Shown in pieces: positions 8,512 through 18,493 of a stretch of DNA of 64,000 bases. Source of the stretch: Streptomyces niger (GTDB lineage: Bacteria > Actinomycetota > Actinomycetes > Streptomycetales > Streptomycetaceae); contig NZ_JOFQ01000016.1 in assembly GCF_000718305.1 (NCBI RefSeq), positions 1-64,000 of the forward strand, given 5' to 3'. Position numbers and translations under genes: made by a program. The stretch's first letter is position 1, and each line of letters begins with the position of its first letter. The notes under the pieces are model-generated. The model saw only the letters and a list, made by a program, of their open reading frames with translations. It was not told the DNA's origin and made no database searches.

Positions 8512-10512
8512 TCATTTGCCCAACTCCAGCGCGGGCACGTCCGCACGCTCGATGCCGAAGGCCTGCGCGTACAGGGAGAGCTCCGCCTCGACGGCGCGGA
8601 CGAGGGTGTCCTCGCGGCGGAAGCCGTGCCCCTCCCCCTCGAACGTCAGGTAGGCGTGCGGGATCCCGCAGCGGGTGGCCTCGGCGAGGAACCGCTCGGC
8701 CTGCGCGGGCGGGCAGATCACGTCGTCCAGCCCCTGGAGCAGCAGGAACGGTACGGAGATCCGGTCCACCCGGTGCGCCGGCGAGCGGTCGCGGTACCGG
8801 TCGGGGACCTCGTCCGGCGGCCCGACCAGCGAGTGCAGGTACCGCGACTCGAAGTCGTGGGTCTCCCCGTCCGCCCAGGAGGCCAGGTCCAGAACGGGGT
8901 AGCTGATCGTGCCGCAGGCGTAGAGGTCCGTGCCGGCCAGCGAGGCCGCGGTGGTCCAGCCGCCGGCGCTGCCCCCGCGGATGGCGAGCCGGGAGCGGTC
9001 GGCGGTGCCCTCCTCGGCCAGCGCCTCGGCGACCGCCGCGCAGTCCGCCACGTCCACCACGCCCCACTGCTCGCGCAGCCGCTCGCGGTACTCCCGGCCG
9101 TACCCCGTCGAGCCGCCGTAGTTGACCTCCGCGACGCCGAAGCCGCGCGAGGTGAAGTAGGCGATCTCCAGGTCGAGGACGAGCGGGGCGTGGCCGGTCG
9201 GGCCGCCGTGCGCCCACACCACGAAGGGGGCCGGCGCACCGTCCGGCGCGGCGTGCGTGGGGCTGTGCGGCGGGTAGATGTGCGCGTGGATGTCGCGCCC
9301 GTCGGGGCCGGTGAACGTGCGCTCCTGCGGTTCGGGGTAGTACGCCGGATCCAGCGCGTCGGTATGGGGCGCCGCTATCACCCGCGCCCGGCCCGTCACC
9401 GTGTCCAGCTCGACGATCTCGTACGCGCTGCGCGGGCTCGCGGCGATGCCGATCACCCGGCTGCCGTGCACGGCGAGCGAGGGCGCCCACTCCGTCCAGG
9501 GCCCGGCCGCGTCGACCAGCTCGCCGCCGACCGGGTCGAGGATGCCCAGGCAGTTCGTGCCGTGGCCGTGCAACGTGGCGATCGTGCCGTCCTCCAGCGG
9601 CAGGAACCAGCGCAGCCCGACCTTCCACAGCGGCCCGCCGAACTCCTCCCGGCGGGCCGGGCACAGCCGGGTGCTCGGCGCGCTGCCGTCGCCCGCCGCG
9701 TCCGGGTGGACGCGGCGCAGCTCCCACCAGCCGTCGGCGTCGGACACGAACAGCAGCGAGCCGTCCGCGGCCCACTCGATCTGAGCGACGGACTCGTCGA
9801 CGCCCCCGGCCAGCGGCCGGATGCCGGTGAAGCCGCCGTCCTCGGTGACGTCCGCGTGCAGCACGACCGTGCCGTCCCAGGGCATCCGCGGGTGGTCCCA
9901 GGCGAGCCACGCGGCACGCCGGCCGTCCGGGGAGAGCCGCGGGCCGGTGACGAAGCGGTGCCGGTCGTCGCTCAGCTCACGCACGGCCGAGCGGTCCCGC
10001 GCCGCCGAACCGTCCAGCGGCACGGCGGCGATGACCCGGCGCACGTCCGACGGGCCCTCGCCGGTGAACTCCTCCAGTACGCACCAGACTTCGCCGCGCT
10101 CCGGCAGCACCACCGGATCCGCCCAGCGCAGCCCGCCACCGACGGCGGAGAGCGGGGTGAGCGGCCGGGGCTCGCCGCCCTCGTCCGGCGCGTACGCGTA
10201 CAACCGCTGGTCGGCGAAGTGCACGAAGACCAGGAGGGTGGCGCCCCGGGCGTCCTGCGCACCGGCCCAGGGCTGGCCGCCGTACTCGATGACCCGACTG
10301 CGGACGTTCCACGGCGGCGGCAGCACCGACTCCTCGGTACCCTCGGGGCCGCGGCGGATCAGCGCGCGGCGGCCGCCCTCCTCGGGCCGCGGCGCGGTCC
10401 ACCACACCTCGTCGCCCACCACGCCGAGGTACTCCGGACGGCCGTCGTGGGCGGCCACCAGCCGGCCGTCGATGGGGGACGGCCAGGTCCCGTAGGGCGC
10501 CGTGGTCACCAT
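8512..10512 (-). CDS. S9-family prolyl oligopeptidase / acylaminoacyl peptidase
   Basis: Cytoplasmic protein of 666 residues. The N-terminal two thirds is a WD-like beta-propeller (LSPDGRRAAWLAWDHPRMPWDGT, WAADGSLLFVSDADGWWEL). The C-terminal alpha/beta-hydrolase carries Ser515 in GGSAGG, an acid at 596-597 in LQGLDD and His629 in GEGHGF. HGGPTGH forms the oxyanion region. These enzymes cleave short peptides after Pro or release N-acylated residues. ATG at 10512 with AGGAA upstream. It sits between the M20 and S66 peptidase genes and is probably co-expressed with them, although 141 bp separate it from the M20 gene. Confidence 0.9.
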   Translation of the reverse strand: MVTTAPYGTWPSPIDGRLVAAHDGRPEYLGVVGDEVWWTAPRPEEGGRRALIRRGPEGTEESVLPPPWNVRSRVIEYGGQPWAGAQDARGATLLVFVHFADQRLYAYAPDEGGEPRPLTPLSAVGGGLRWADPVVLPERGEVWCVLEEFTGEGPSDVRRVIAAVPLDGSAARDRSAVRELSDDRHRFVTGPRLSPDGRRAAWLAWDHPRMPWDGTVVLHADVTEDGGFTGIRPLAGGVDESVAQIEWAADGSLLFVSDADGWWELRRVHPDAAGDGSAPSTRLCPARREEFGGPLWKVGLRWFLPLEDGTIATLHGHGTNCLGILDPVGGELVDAAGPWTEWAPSLAVHGSRVIGIAASPRSAYEIVELDTVTGRARVIAAPHTDALDPAYYPEPQERTFTGPDGRDIHAHIYPPHSPTHAAPDGAPAPFVVWAHGGPTGHAPLVLDLEIAYFTSRGFGVAEVNYGGSTGYGREYRERLREQWGVVDVADCAAVAEALAEEGTADRSRLAIRGGSAGGWTTAASLAGTDLYACGTISYPVLDLASWADGETHDFESRYLHSLVGPPDEVPDRYRDRSPAHRVDRISVPFLLLQGLDDVICPPAQAERFLAEATRCGIPHAYLTFEGEGHGFRREDTLVRAVEAELSLYAQAFGIERADVPALELGK

Positions 10513-10653
10513 GGCGGTGTTCCTCTCAGTCCGTTCGTCTCCGTCGGTCCGGTCGTCGCCGGCGGCCCGTTCGCCTCCGGCGGTGCGGTCCTCGCCGGTG
10601 GTGCCGGTCGGCTCCGCCGCTGCGTGGGGCTGCTCCCGCGCGTCCTCGCCTCC
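10513..10653 (-). repeat. Degenerate GC-rich direct repeats between peptidase genes
   Basis: The spacer between the M20 stop and the S9 start is built of imperfect copies of a roughly 21-24 bp unit around GTCCTCGCCGG. No gene or clear terminator is seen. It may be decayed coding sequence or a slippage-prone spacer. Confidence 0.3.
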
Positions 10654-12066
10654 TCACCCCGTGCTGTGCACCAGGAAGTCGTCCAGCACCCGCACCCCGA
10701 AGTGCAGCGCCTCCACCGGCACCCGCTCGTCGACGCCGTGGAAGAGCGCCTGGTAGTCGAAGCCCTCGGGAAGCTTCAGCGGCGAGAAGCCGTACCCCCT
10801 GATGCCCAGCCGGGAGAACTGCTTGGCGTCCGTGCCGCCCGACATGCAGTACGGCACGACCCTGGCCTGCGGGTCGAAGCGCTCGATGGAGTCCCGCATC
10901 GCGGCGTACGTCTTCCCGTCCACGGGCGCCTGCAGCGCCACCTCGCCGTGGTGGACCTCCCACTCCACCTCCGGGCCCGTGAGCCGGTCCAGGGTGGTGC
11001 GGAACTCCTCCTCGCCGCCGGGCAGCACCCGCCCGTCCACGAAGGCCGTGGCACTGCCGGGGATCACATTGACCTTGTAACCGGCGTCCAGCATCGTCGG
11101 GTTGGCGCTGTTGCGCACCGTCGGCGCGACCAGATCGGCGGCCGGGCCGAGCGCGGCCAGCAGCGCGTCGACGTCCCGCGCGAGATCCCGCTGTTCGGCG
11201 GCGTCCAGCCGGGCCTCGACGCCGTGCAGCGCGGCCAGCTCCTGGAGCGCCGCCCGGACGGTGGGGGTGAGCCGCACCGGCCATTCGTGCGCCCCGATGC
11301 GGGCGACGGCGGCGGCGAGCCGGCTCACGGCATTGCTGTGGTTCACCTTGGAGCCGTGGCCGGCCTTGCCCTTCGCGGTCAGCTTCAGCCAGGCCGTGCC
11401 CCGCTCCCCCGCCGCGATCGGGTACAGCTGGAGCCCGTCGCCCGCGTGGAAGGTGAAGGCGCCGGACTCGCTGATGCCCTCCGTGCAGCCTTCGAAGAGG
11501 CCGGGGTGCTCGTCGGCGAGGAAGCCGGAGCCGTCCTCGGCGCTGGCCTCCTCGTCCGCGGTGAAGGCGAGCACGACGTCCCGGCGGGGGCGGGCCCCGG
11601 CGCGCGCCCAGGCCCGCACCGTGGCCAGCATCATCGCGTCCATGTTCTTCATGTCGATCGCGCCGCGGCCCCAGACCACGCCGTCCACGACCTCGCCGGA
11701 GAAGGGGTGCACGCTCCAGTCGTGCGGCGCGGCCGGCACCACGTCCAGGTGGCCGTGGACCAGCAGCGCGTCGGCGCCCCGGTCGGTGCCCTCGATACGG
11801 GCCACGACGTTCGTCCGCCCGGGGCTGCGCTCCAGCAGCGTGGGCTCGATCCCGGCGTCCGCCAGCCGCTCCGCGACGTACTCGGCGGCCGGCCGCTCCA
11901 GGCAGTCCCCGTTGCCCCGGTTGGTGGTGTCGATCCGGATCAGCTCGGAGGTGAAGCGGACCACCTCCTCCAGCGCCCGGGCGTCCACGGCACTGTCCGG
12001 ACGGGCGCCCGGCACGGATCTGTCGCCGTCGACCAGCTCCTCCACATCGGTCATCTGCTCAGCCAT
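10654..12066 (-). CDS. M20 family metallopeptidase
   Basis: Protein of 470 residues. The zinc-binding scaffold of M20 enzymes is complete: LLVHGHLDVVPA (His and the catalytic Asp), GRGAIDMKN (bridging Asp), FTADEEASAEDGS (catalytic Glu pair), and a late His in DYQALFHGVDE. The middle dimerisation domain is present (WLKLTAKGKAGHGS). Typical substrates are dipeptides or N-acyl amino acids. The ATG at 12066 has a strong GGAGGAG four bases before it and overlaps the end of the D-aminopeptidase gene by 8 bp, implying translational coupling. A longer frame upstream is only a shadow of that gene. Confidence 0.9.
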   Translation of the reverse strand: MAEQMTDVEELVDGDRSVPGARPDSAVDARALEEVVRFTSELIRIDTTNRGNGDCLERPAAEYVAERLADAGIEPTLLERSPGRTNVVARIEGTDRGADALLVHGHLDVVPAAPHDWSVHPFSGEVVDGVVWGRGAIDMKNMDAMMLATVRAWARAGARPRRDVVLAFTADEEASAEDGSGFLADEHPGLFEGCTEGISESGAFTFHAGDGLQLYPIAAGERGTAWLKLTAKGKAGHGSKVNHSNAVSRLAAAVARIGAHEWPVRLTPTVRAALQELAALHGVEARLDAAEQRDLARDVDALLAALGPAADLVAPTVRNSANPTMLDAGYKVNVIPGSATAFVDGRVLPGGEEEFRTTLDRLTGPEVEWEVHHGEVALQAPVDGKTYAAMRDSIERFDPQARVVPYCMSGGTDAKQFSRLGIRGYGFSPLKLPEGFDYQALFHGVDERVPVEALHFGVRVLDDFLVHSTG

Positions 12067-12895
12067 ACTGCTCCTCCACGGCGGACGAGACGAGGGTGGT
12101 GACCGCTTTGAAGCAGCGGATACCTTCGTACATGGTCGGGCTCTCGTAACTGACGCGGCGGGTGCCGCTGCGCTCCACGCCCGGCACGACCGTGGCGGCT
12201 CCCACGAGGTGCTCGGCGTCGAACTCGACTTCCACGGTGAACGGGCCGCGCCGCGCGGGCGCGTGCCGCCGCGCCAGCGCCGCCGCCTCGCGGGCGCCGG
12301 CCCTGATGTCGGCCGCGGTACGCGCCGGCGGGCGGCACACCGCCGCATACCGCGACACGTAGTCCTTCACTGCGATGCCCCGCGCCTGCGGGGCATATCC
12401 CTGCGCGTCGGCGCACGTCCGGTCGTCCCCGGTCACCAGCACCACCGGGACGCCGTACTCGGCGACCACGAGGGAGTTCAGATACCCCTCGCTCGCCGGG
12501 ACGCCGTCGACCCACACGCCGGTGATCGAATTGGCGAGGTAGGTGTGTGCGAGCACGCCTTCCGTCCCGGCACCGGTGTGATAGCCGACGAACGCCAGGC
12601 CGTCCACATCGCCGTGCTGCACGCCTTCGACCATGCTCAGCGACTTGTGCCGGCCGGTCAGCATCTGCGCCCGTTCGTCCAGCTTCTCCAGCAGCAGATT
12701 GCGCATCGTCCAGTGCGCCTCGTTCACCAGGACGTCGTCGGCACCGCCGTCGAAGAACCCGGCGATCGCGGCATTGACGTCGGAGGTGAACAGGTGACGG
12801 CAGCGCTCCCACTGACTCGTCCCCGGCAGCACGTCAGCGGGCCAGGTCACGCCCGTGGCGCCCTCCATGTCGGCGGAGATGAGGATCTTCACCAT
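12059..12895 (-). CDS. D-aminopeptidase, peptidase M55 (DppA-like)
   Basis: Protein of 278 residues opening MVKILISADMEGATGV; SADMEG (residues 7-12) holds the Asp and Glu zinc ligands of M55 enzymes. GYHTGAGTEGVLAHT carries the conserved His pair, and VTGDD the second metal region. DppA of Bacillus cleaves D-Ala-D-Ala. First gene of the minus-strand run M55-M20-S9-S66, which as a set could break murein peptides containing D-amino acids down to free amino acids. A short GC-rich palindrome at 12937-12953 lies in its upstream region. Confidence 0.9.
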   Translation of the reverse strand: MVKILISADMEGATGVTWPADVLPGTSQWERCRHLFTSDVNAAIAGFFDGGADDVLVNEAHWTMRNLLLEKLDERAQMLTGRHKSLSMVEGVQHGDVDGLAFVGYHTGAGTEGVLAHTYLANSITGVWVDGVPASEGYLNSLVVAEYGVPVVLVTGDDRTCADAQGYAPQARGIAVKDYVSRYAAVCRPPARTAADIRAGAREAAALARRHAPARRGPFTVEVEFDAEHLVGAATVVPGVERSGTRRVSYESPTMYEGIRCFKAVTTLVSSAVEEQYG

Positions 12896-13139
12896 GCACC
12901 AGTCCTATCGCAGGTCAGGCCCGTGACGCGGACGACCCCCGCGCGGCGCGGGGATCTTCACACTCCGTCACGTTACGCGACCCCACCGGACCGGGCCATG
13001 CCTGTGGAAAACTCCTGAGGTCCAGACCACCGGCGCTCCACCGCGGGCCGTCGCCGAGGCGGCCCGCTCCGCGCGTGACCTGCGAGGGAGTCGCGCAAAA
13101 GGCCGTCACCGCAGGTGGCTTGGCCGGTATCGTGCGGGC

Positions 13140-13571
13140 GTGACCGAGACCTGGAAGCCCACTGACGAGGGCGTGCTGCAACTGCCTTCCGGGCTGCTGG
13201 TGCGCGGGCGGGGGCTGCGGCGACCGCGGCCCGCCGGGCCGGATCCCACGTACGGCGTCTATCTGCTCGGCAAGCCGCCGCCGGAGCTGCCCTGGGAGTC
13301 CCGGTGGCTGCGCTGGCCCGATTTCCGGCTGCCCGGCGACCGCGCCCGGACCTCGGCCGTGCTCACCGAGGCGTGGGAGCGGGCCGGCACCGAACGGGTC
13401 GAGGTCGCCTGCGGTGGGGGCCGCGGCCGGACGGGTACGGCCCTGGCCTGCCTTGCCGTACTGGACGGCGTCCCGGCCGACCGGGCGGTGGAGTTCGTAC
13501 GGCGCCACTACGACCGGCACGCCGTCGAGACGCCCTGGCAGAAGCGGTACGTCCGCCGCTTCGCGGGCTGA
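13140..13571 (+). CDS. Protein-tyrosine-phosphatase-like protein
   Basis: Protein of 143 residues. The phosphatase P-loop appears as CGGGRGRTG, a Cys-X5-Arg signature, at about residues 92-100, preceded by a general-acid candidate in RWPDFRLPGD. Size and layout match small dual-specificity phosphatases of actinobacteria (the family also annotated as protein phosphatase). No signal or membrane segment. The GTG at 13140 has a TATCGT box six bases upstream and no Shine-Dalgarno sequence, so a leaderless message is likely. The substrate is unknown. Confidence 0.8.
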   Translation: MTETWKPTDEGVLQLPSGLLVRGRGLRRPRPAGPDPTYGVYLLGKPPPELPWESRWLRWPDFRLPGDRARTSAVLTEAWERAGTERVEVACGGGRGRTGTALACLAVLDGVPADRAVEFVRRHYDRHAVETPWQKRYVRRFAG

Positions 13572-13578
13572 GGGCACC

Positions 13579-13603
13579 CGGCGCCCCCGTACGTACGGCG
13601 CCG
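13579..13603. terminator. Hairpin between convergent phosphatase and lysE genes
   Basis: CGGCGCC (13579-13585) pairs with GGCGCCG (13597-13603) around an 11-base loop. It sits between two convergent stop codons and could end transcription from both sides. Confidence 0.5.
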
Positions 13604-13614
13604 CTCCCGGCCGG

Positions 13615-14250
13615 TCAGGGGACGAGGCGCTCCCAGAGCAGCAGGGCGCCGATGAGGATCATGGCGGCGCCCGAGACGCGGGTGACCGCGCGGGCGACGA
13701 CGGGCCGGGCGCGCAGGACGGTACGGGCGAGCACGCCGACTCCCGTGTAGACCGCGCCGCAGTTGGCCATGTGGACCAGGCCCAGCACGGCGATCTGGGC
13801 CGCGAGCGGCCAGCTGCTGCCGCCGGCGTGGGCGGCGGCGAACTGCGGCAGCAGGGCGAGGTAGAGCAGCAGCGCCTTGGGGTTGAGGCCACTGATGCCG
13901 GCCCCCTTGAGGAGCCGCGCCCCGGCGCCGGCGCCCGCCGGCACCTCGGACGGCTCGGCCGAAGCGGGCGCCGCGGGCCGGAGCAGGGTCAGGACCCCGA
14001 GCCGGACGAGGTACAGGGCGCCGAGCACCGTCAGGGCGGTGAGCACCGCCGGATTGCTCGCTACCAGGGCGGCCACGCCGGCGACGACCACGAGGGTGAG
14101 CCCCACGTAGCCGAGCATCAGGCCGCCGACCGCCGGCAGGACGGACCGGTCGCGGAGGCCGGCGGTGATGGCGTACGCCCAGTCCGCGCCCGGCACGAGG
14201 ACGAGGAGGACGGACACTGCCCAGAAGGCGGCTATGGAGCTGGCGGCCAT
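13615..14250 (-). CDS. LysE/RhtB family amino-acid exporter
   Basis: Protein of 211 residues with about six hydrophobic segments. LVLVPGADWAYAITAGLRDR near the N-terminus is the conserved LysE/RhtB motif, and GISGLNPKALLLYLALLPQF after the central loop is the second signature. The family exports amino acids or their derivatives by proton antiport. It is divergent from an Lrp/AsnC gene only 122 bp away, the classic arrangement in which the Lrp-type protein senses the exported amino acid and activates the exporter. The substrate is not predictable. Confidence 0.9.
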   Translation of the reverse strand: MAASSIAAFWAVSVLLVLVPGADWAYAITAGLRDRSVLPAVGGLMLGYVGLTLVVVAGVAALVASNPAVLTALTVLGALYLVRLGVLTLLRPAAPASAEPSEVPAGAGAGARLLKGAGISGLNPKALLLYLALLPQFAAAHAGGSSWPLAAQIAVLGLVHMANCGAVYTGVGVLARTVLRARPVVARAVTRVSGAAMILIGALLLWERLVP

Positions 14251-14308
14251 GACGTGGTTCTCGCTGGTTCTCTCTGTGCGGACGGCGGCAGAGAGGGAGA
14301 TTAGTCAC

Positions 14309-14329
14309 GGAAACGCGAAAAGTGTTTCC
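14309..14329. promoter_or_regulatory. Inverted repeat in the lysE/lrp divergent promoter
   Basis: GGAAAC (14309-14314) and GTTTCC (14324-14329) flank nine AT-richer bases, in an otherwise GC-rich stretch between the divergent lysE and lrp genes. Length and AT-rich centre fit an Lrp/AsnC-type site. Confidence 0.45.
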
Positions 14330-14372
14330 CGATATTGTCGTCCCGCGGGATGCCTGTGGAAGGATTTTCCCC

Positions 14373-14825
14373 ATGGACGACTTGGACCGGACGATTCTTG
14401 CGGAGCTCCAGGAGGACGGCCGCCTCACGGTCACGGAGCTGGCGGCGCGGGTCGGGCTCAGCCTCTCGCCGTGCCACCGCCGGCTGCGTGAGCTGGAGCG
14501 CAGCGGCGCGATCCGCGGCTACCGCGCGGTCGTGGACGCCGAGGTGGTCGGGTTGAAGTTCGAGGCGCTGGTCTTCGTCACCATGCGCCAGGAGGACCGC
14601 AGCACCGTCTCCTCCTTCGAGGAGGCCGTCGCGGGCATCCCTCAGGTGCTGCAGGCGCAGCGTCTCTTCGGCGACCCGGACTACCTGCTGCGCATCGTGA
14701 GCGCCGACCTGCCGGCCTTCCAGCGGCTCTACGACGAGAAGCTGGCCACGCTGCCGGGGGTGCAGCGGCTCAGCTCCACCCTCGTGATGAAACACGTGGT
14801 GTACGAGCGCCCGCTCCCGGCGTGA
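14373..14825 (+). CDS. Lrp/AsnC family transcriptional regulator
   Basis: Protein of 150 residues. MDDLDRTILAELQEDGRLTVTELAARVGLSLSPCHRRLRELERSG is the standard Lrp helix-turn-helix; the C-terminal RAM/AsnC ligand domain follows (VTMRQEDRSTVSSFEEAVAGIPQVLQAQRLFGDPDYLLRI). The ATG at 14373 gives the family N-terminus; an ATG 17 codons upstream lies inside the operator-like repeat. It is divergent from lysE and most likely controls it, with an amino acid as effector. Confidence 0.92.
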   Translation: MDDLDRTILAELQEDGRLTVTELAARVGLSLSPCHRRLRELERSGAIRGYRAVVDAEVVGLKFEALVFVTMRQEDRSTVSSFEEAVAGIPQVLQAQRLFGDPDYLLRIVSADLPAFQRLYDEKLATLPGVQRLSSTLVMKHVVYERPLPA

Positions 14826-14827
14826 GA

Positions 14828-14864
14828 CGGCCGCACGGCCCGGGGTTCGGAGGCCGTGCGGCCG
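14828..14864. terminator. Strong hairpin after the lrp gene
   Basis: A perfect 13-bp stem (14828-14840 with 14852-14864) and an 11-base loop, three bases after the Lrp stop and 53 bases beyond the convergent DUF779 stop. It is placed to terminate both transcripts. Confidence 0.75.
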
Positions 14865-14916
14865 CCCGGCTCCGGGCCGTACGGGACGTTCCCGGGCCGG
14901 TCGGGAGGCACGGGAT

Positions 14917-15320
14917 TCAGCCGGCCGTGTCGGCGCCCGTGGGGAGCGGCGGCTCGGCCTCGATCCGGGCCAGTTCCTCGTCGGTGAGCAGCCGGGACCG
15001 GATCAGGAAGCGGACCCCCTCGGGAGCCTCCAACGAGAAGCCGCTGCCCCGGCCCGGCACCACGTCGACCGTGAGGTGCGTGTGCTGCCAGTAGGTGAAC
15101 TGGTCGGCACTCATCCAGAACGGCGCGTCCCCGGCGACGTGGCCGAGGAGCACGTCGGCACCCCCGACCCGGAACTCGCCCCGCGGATAGCACATCGGGG
15201 CGCTGCCGTCGCAACAACCACCGGACTGGTGAAACATCACCGGGCCATGCGTCTCCGTCAGCCGAGCCACCAGCTCCTCGGCGGCCGGCGTCAGTTCGAC
15301 GCGTCGGGTGGGGGCGTCCA

Positions 15321-15321
<1 letters not shown>
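14917..15321 (-). CDS. DUF779 protein, aldehyde dehydrogenase partner
   Basis: Protein of 134 residues with the DUF779 core: GPVMFHQSGGCCDGSAPMC, the LLG..GDAPFWMSADQFTYWQHTHLTVDVV stretch and a C-terminal FLIRSRLLTDEE. The conserved Cys pair and His residues suggest metal or cluster binding, but the function is not established. The family is regularly encoded next to acetaldehyde/aldehyde dehydrogenases. Here its ATG overlaps the aldehyde dehydrogenase stop by one base (ATGA), so the two are translationally coupled and probably act together. Confidence 0.88.
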
Positions 15322-16838
<1,517 letters not shown>

Positions 16839-16861
16839 GGTGCGCTCCTCAGAAGTGCGGG

Positions 16862-16922
16862 TTTCTACGGGGTGCGGCACACCCTCACCCCGTGAGGTTG
16901 GCGAAAGGTTGGCGTAACCTTT
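16862..16922 (-). promoter_or_regulatory. Promoter of the aldehyde dehydrogenase with two inverted repeats
   Basis: On the minus strand a TAGAAA box (16867-16862) is a plausible -10. Upstream lie CCTCAC-CCC-GTGAGG (16883-16897) and AAAGGTT-GGCGT-AACCTTT (16904-16922), both perfect repeats. Their position at and above the -35 region suits activator binding, most simply by the neighbouring GAF regulator. Confidence 0.45.
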
Positions 16923-16999
16923 CCGTGGCCGGCGGGGACCGTTCCGCGGTCCGGCGGGGGCCTCTCCGCGGTCCGCCGGGCCGGCATCCGCTGGGGCCG

Positions 17000-18262
17000 T
17001 CAGTCGCGCAGTGCGGTGCTCAGCCGGCCGGCCGCGAGGGCGCGGCGGGGGTCGCCGGCCGGCAGGACGCGCAGCGCGTGTTCGTGGATCTCGGCGTCGT
17101 GCGGGACGCGCTCGCCGTATACGAGGGCGTGGTCCGGGACGGGACTGGCGAGGGCGGCCTCGCGGACCGCGACCTCCAGGTGCTCCCGCCAGGCCTCGAT
17201 GCCCGGCGCCTCGGACTGCGGCAGCAGCGGCCCTCTGTACCGGGCGAGCGCCCCGTCCGTGTCACCCGCCGCCAGCGCCCGCAGCACCTCCACGGCATCG
17301 CACTCGACGGGCGTGGTCAGCGCGTACCGGCGGGTCGCGACCCCACCGCCGAGGGCGCGCCGCAGGTGGGAGACCTCGGCCTTGAAGGTGGACGCGGTCA
17401 CCGGGCGTTCGCCGTACAGCGCGTCCCGCAGCCGCTCGGAGGTGAAACCCGCCGGCTCCAGCGCGAGCAGCGTGAGGATCTCCAATTGGCGGGGGCGCAG
17501 CCGCAGCCGGACGCCACCGCGCTCCGCCTCCTCGGCCCCCAGGCAGGTCAGCCGGACACCGGCCGGTGGGCCCGGGACGGCGGCCGTGCCGCTTCCCCGG
17601 TGGTCGCCGAGGTCGGCGCGGAGCCGGGTCTCGATGGTGGAGACCAGGGTGCGGACGGTGGACATGGCGAGCGGGTGCGAGCGGTCCCAGGTGGTGGAGA
17701 GGTCCAGTACGCCGAGGATGCGGCCGTCGGGGGCGTGGATCGGGGCGCAGTAGCAGGCCCAGCCGTGCAACGCGGCGACCAGGTGCTCGGCGGAGAAGAC
17801 GGCGCTGGGGCGGCCGGTGCGCAGCGCGAGGGAGAGCGCGTTGGTGCCCATGGCCTGCTCGTCCCAGCGACCGCCGGGCGCGAAGTTGACCCGCTCGGCG
17901 CGGCGCCGCATGACGCGGCCGCCGCAGGTCCACAGGAGGGTGCCGGACTCGTCGGTGACGCCGGCGACGAACCCGGCGTCGTCGGCGATGCTGTTCAGCT
18001 CGTCGGCGAGGTCGATGACCGGGCGCCGCAGTGGCGAGTCGGCCCACCGCGGGCGCACCTCGCCGCCGTCCGTCACCGGGGCGCTGGCGGCGCCCGGGTC
18101 GACGGTGTGCAGCGAGCGGACCCAGGAGTCGGCCACCTCCCGGCGCAGCGGGGCCTCGCCTTCCAGTACCCGCCGGGCCTCGCGCAGCTCCGGTACCCAG
18201 CGGGCCCACTCGCTCTCCAGCGCGGCTCTGCGCTGCCGGAGGTCACTCCGCACTGATGACAT
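17000..18262 (-). CDS. GAF-domain regulator with SARP-like C-terminal DNA-binding region
   Basis: Protein of 420 residues. The N-terminal [10 protein letters not shown] segment and GAF domain (about residues 95-210, with [49 protein letters not shown]) resemble AcoR-type sensors, but the sigma-54 AAA domain is absent. Instead the C-terminus reads [34 protein letters not shown] and [15 protein letters not shown], an OmpR-like winged helix plus a BTAD-like helical stretch as in SARPs. It lies between the aldehyde dehydrogenase and the iron alcohol dehydrogenase and probably senses the alcohol or aldehyde. The ATG at 18262 has only a weak Shine-Dalgarno; the frame stays open upstream without family-like sequence. 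Confidence 0.82.
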   Translation of the reverse strand: MSSVRSDLRQRRAALESEWARWVPELREARRVLEGEAPLRREVADSWVRSLHTVDPGAASAPVTDGGEVRPRWADSPLRRPVIDLADELNSIADDAGFVAGVTDESGTLLWTCGGRVMRRRAERVNFAPGGRWDEQAMGTNALSLALRTGRPSAVFSAEHLVAALHGWACYCAPIHAPDGRILGVLDLSTTWDRSHPLAMSTVRTLVSTIETRLRADLGDHRGSGTAAVPGPPAGVRLTCLGAEEAERGGVRLRLRPRQLEILTLLALEPAGFTSERLRDALYGERPVTASTFKAEVSHLRRALGGGVATRRYALTTPVECDAVEVLRALAAGDTDGALARYRGPLLPQSEAPGIEAWREHLEVAVREAALASPVPDHALVYGERVPHDAEIHEHALRVLPAGDPRRALAAGRLSTALRD

Positions 18263-18332
18263 GAGCGTCCCGAACCTTGTCGTCTCCAGCAGGGTCAACC
18301 AATAATCGTCTCCCGGAAACCGCCGGGGCGCA

Positions 18333-18350
18333 CCTGTCCGGACGGACAGG
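18333..18350. promoter_or_regulatory. Inverted repeat between GAF regulator and alcohol dehydrogenase
   Basis: CCTGTCCG-GA-CGGACAGG is a perfect 8-bp repeat with a 2-bp centre, in the middle of the divergent 231-bp intergenic region. A second small repeat, GCTCCG-N4-CGGAGC (18453-18468), lies nearer the alcohol dehydrogenase start and may form a 5-prime hairpin. Confidence 0.45.
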
Positions 18351-18493
18351 ACGTCCCCGTCCCGGAGGACGGTACTGCCCCCACCCCCGCCGCCCGTAGC
18401 GTTGTGCGCATGTGACAGGGGTGTTATTGATCGGTGAACGCAAAAATACTGCGCTCCGCGCACGGAGCACAGACCCCCAGCCCAGGAGGGTGC

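Noticed and set aside
10513..10653. C-terminal extension or small gene in the repeat spacer between M20 and S9 peptidase genes
   Set aside because: Open frames there are short, repetitive and without start signals; treated as spacer repeats.
7498..12102. Very long plus-strand open frame (1534 codons) opposite the peptidase genes
   Set aside because: It is the antisense shadow of S66, S9 and M20 genes in high-GC DNA; composition is Arg/Pro/Gly/Ala-rich with no domain, and all family motifs are on the minus strand.
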